This document shows, one piece after another, positions 4,247 through 5,235 of a stretch of 5,235 bases of DNA. This DNA is from Desulfobulbaceae bacterium (GTDB lineage Bacteria > Desulfobacterota > Desulfobulbia > Desulfobulbales > Desulfocapsaceae), in the NCBI GenBank assembly GCA_027067035.1, contig JAMOMO010000479.1, positions 1 to 5,235 on the forward strand, in the 5' to 3' direction. Position 1 is the stretch's first letter. Each line of letters opens with the position of its first letter. The notes under the pieces were generated by a model. It did no database searches. It saw only the letters and a program-made list of their open reading frames with translations, and was not told where the DNA came from. Position numbers and translations under genes: made by a program.

Positions 4247-5235
4247 TCATCTGGATATCCGTTACGGAGACAAACATCTTTTTAAAGATCTTTCCATACA
4301 GGTTCATGATGGGAAACGTATCGGCCTGCTGGGGGTCAACGGTGCGGGAAAGTCTACGCTGTTAAAGATCATGGCCGGAGTCACGGAGTGTGATGACGGT
4401 GTGGTGAGTCGTGCTAAATACTTTACTGTGGCCTATCTGCCGCAGGAGTCCAGTGCCCTGGTATCGGGCCGCAGTCTGTATCAGGAGGCGGAATCCGCCT
4501 TTGCTGAGCTGCTTGAGCTGCAGCGTGAGGCTGATCGCATAAATGAGGGACTGGCCGATATCGATCCGGGCTCTGAAGACTTTGCGGCAATGCTTGAGCG
4601 TCAGGGGGAAATTCAGCACCGTCTGGAGGGTAGCGGGATTTATACCATGCGGGCCAGGATAGAGAAAATTCTCCTGGGTCTTGGATTTCATAAGGATGAT
4701 ATGGAGAAACCGGCCTCTTCGTTTTCAGGAGGCTGGATCATGCGGCTGATGCTTGCCAAAATGCTCCTGGCTGCACCGTCGCTGCTGCTCCTGGATGAGC
4801 CCACAAATCACCTTGATCTCAGCTCTCTTACCTGGGTCGAGGAGTTCCTTCGTTCCTATGACGGGGCCATGGTTATCATCTCCCACGACAGGACCTTTCT
4901 CGACAGGGTGACCAGTACCACCTGGGAGCTGAGTCTGGGAAAGCTCTCTGTCTATAAGGGCAACTACTCCTATTATGAAAAGGAGAAGGTGGAGCGAAAG
5001 ACCATTGAGCGTGCGGCGTATGATAATCAGCAGGCACAGATTAAACAGAGCATGCAGTTTATTCAGCGCTTTCGGGCGAAGTCCACCAAGGCCAAGCAGG
5101 TACAGAGTCGTGTGAAACAGCTGGAGAAGATGGAACTCCTTGAAATCGGTGAGGAGGATCGCCAGATTCATTTCAGTTTTCCGCCGGCCCCGTCGTCCGG
5201 CCGGGATGTGCTCACCGTCAATAATCTCTGCAAGA
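4233..5235 (+). CDS. ABC-F family ATPase (ribosome-associated type), first 334 residues; 3' end outside window
   Basis: ABC-F proteins are soluble twin-ATPase factors without membrane domains; many act at the ribosomal E site. The first ATPase domain is complete: Walker A GVNGAGKST at 34-42, Q-loop YLPQE at 68-72, signature FSGGW at 164-168, Walker B LLLLDEPTNHLDL at 184-196 with catalytic E189, and switch ISHDRTFLD at 216-224. Residues about 240-310 are the charged interdomain linker (RAKSTKAKQVQSR at 281-293) typical of ABC-F. The window ends as the second ATPase domain begins (VLTVNNLCK at 326-334). The arm between Q-loop and signature is short, so it resembles Uup/YheS-type members more than EttA, but the exact subfamily is undecided. 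ATG at 4233 has AAGAGG 11 bases upstream and lies inside the end of the radical SAM gene, which suggests coupled translation. Confidence 0.95.
   Translation, partial: MLSINHLDIRYGDKHLFKDLSIQVHDGKRIGLLGVNGAGKSTLLKIMAGVTECDDGVVSRAKYFTVAYLPQESSALVSGRSLYQEAESAFAELLELQREADRINEGLADIDPGSEDFAAMLERQGEIQHRLEGSGIYTMRARIEKILLGLGFHKDDMEKPASSFSGGWIMRLMLAKMLLAAPSLLLLDEPTNHLDLSSLTWVEEFLRSYDGAMVIISHDRTFLDRVTSTTWELSLGKLSVYKGNYSYYEKEKVERKTIERAAYDNQQAQIKQSMQFIQRFRAKSTKAKQVQSRVKQLEKMELLEIGEEDRQIHFSFPPAPSSGRDVLTVNNLCK

Noticed and set aside
4362..5171. Minus-strand open frames of 109 and 148 codons opposite the ABC-F gene
   Set aside because: The plus strand here encodes an intact ABC-F protein with all ATPase motifs; these are antisense shadows.

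Overview
The window looks like ordinary chromosome from a Gram-negative bacterium with intermediate G+C content. The proteins, and the pairing of rnc with an Elp3-like radical SAM gene, would fit a sulfate-reducer-type Desulfobacterota (deltaproteobacterial) lineage. That placement is inference from protein flavour only, because no phylogenetic marker was compared. No mobile element, CRISPR array or phage gene was seen.

Left half, minus strand (1-2424). Reading in the direction of transcription: a CCA-encoding tRNA-Cys(GCA) with its own promoter and a strong intrinsic terminator; a gene-free stretch of about 430 bases; a good sigma-70-type promoter whose start region is covered by a perfect 9-bp dyad; then a tight three-gene operon. 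The operon encodes a membrane-anchored TPR protein, serine O-acetyltransferase (cysE) and cysteine synthase (cysK, cut by the window edge). The genes overlap at TAATG and ATGA junctions, so translation is probably coupled. CysE and CysK are the two steps from serine to cysteine, and the nearest upstream gene is the tRNA that uses cysteine.

Right half, plus strand (2489-5235). The divergent operon is rnc (RNase III), an Elp3-like radical SAM protein and an ABC-F ATPase that runs off the window. Its theme is RNA processing and translation.

The most notable observations are in rnc. The open frame loses the end of the double-stranded RNA-binding domain at an A AAA AAG run, and the missing conserved end is intact in the -1 frame, stopping 7 bases before the next gene. 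In addition, one conserved metal-binding Asp of the RNase III domain appears to be Cys. Other points are the dyad at the cysteine-operon promoter, a structured inverted repeat in the gap, and a weak candidate for a plus-strand small RNA. No clearly novel multi-gene system is visible.
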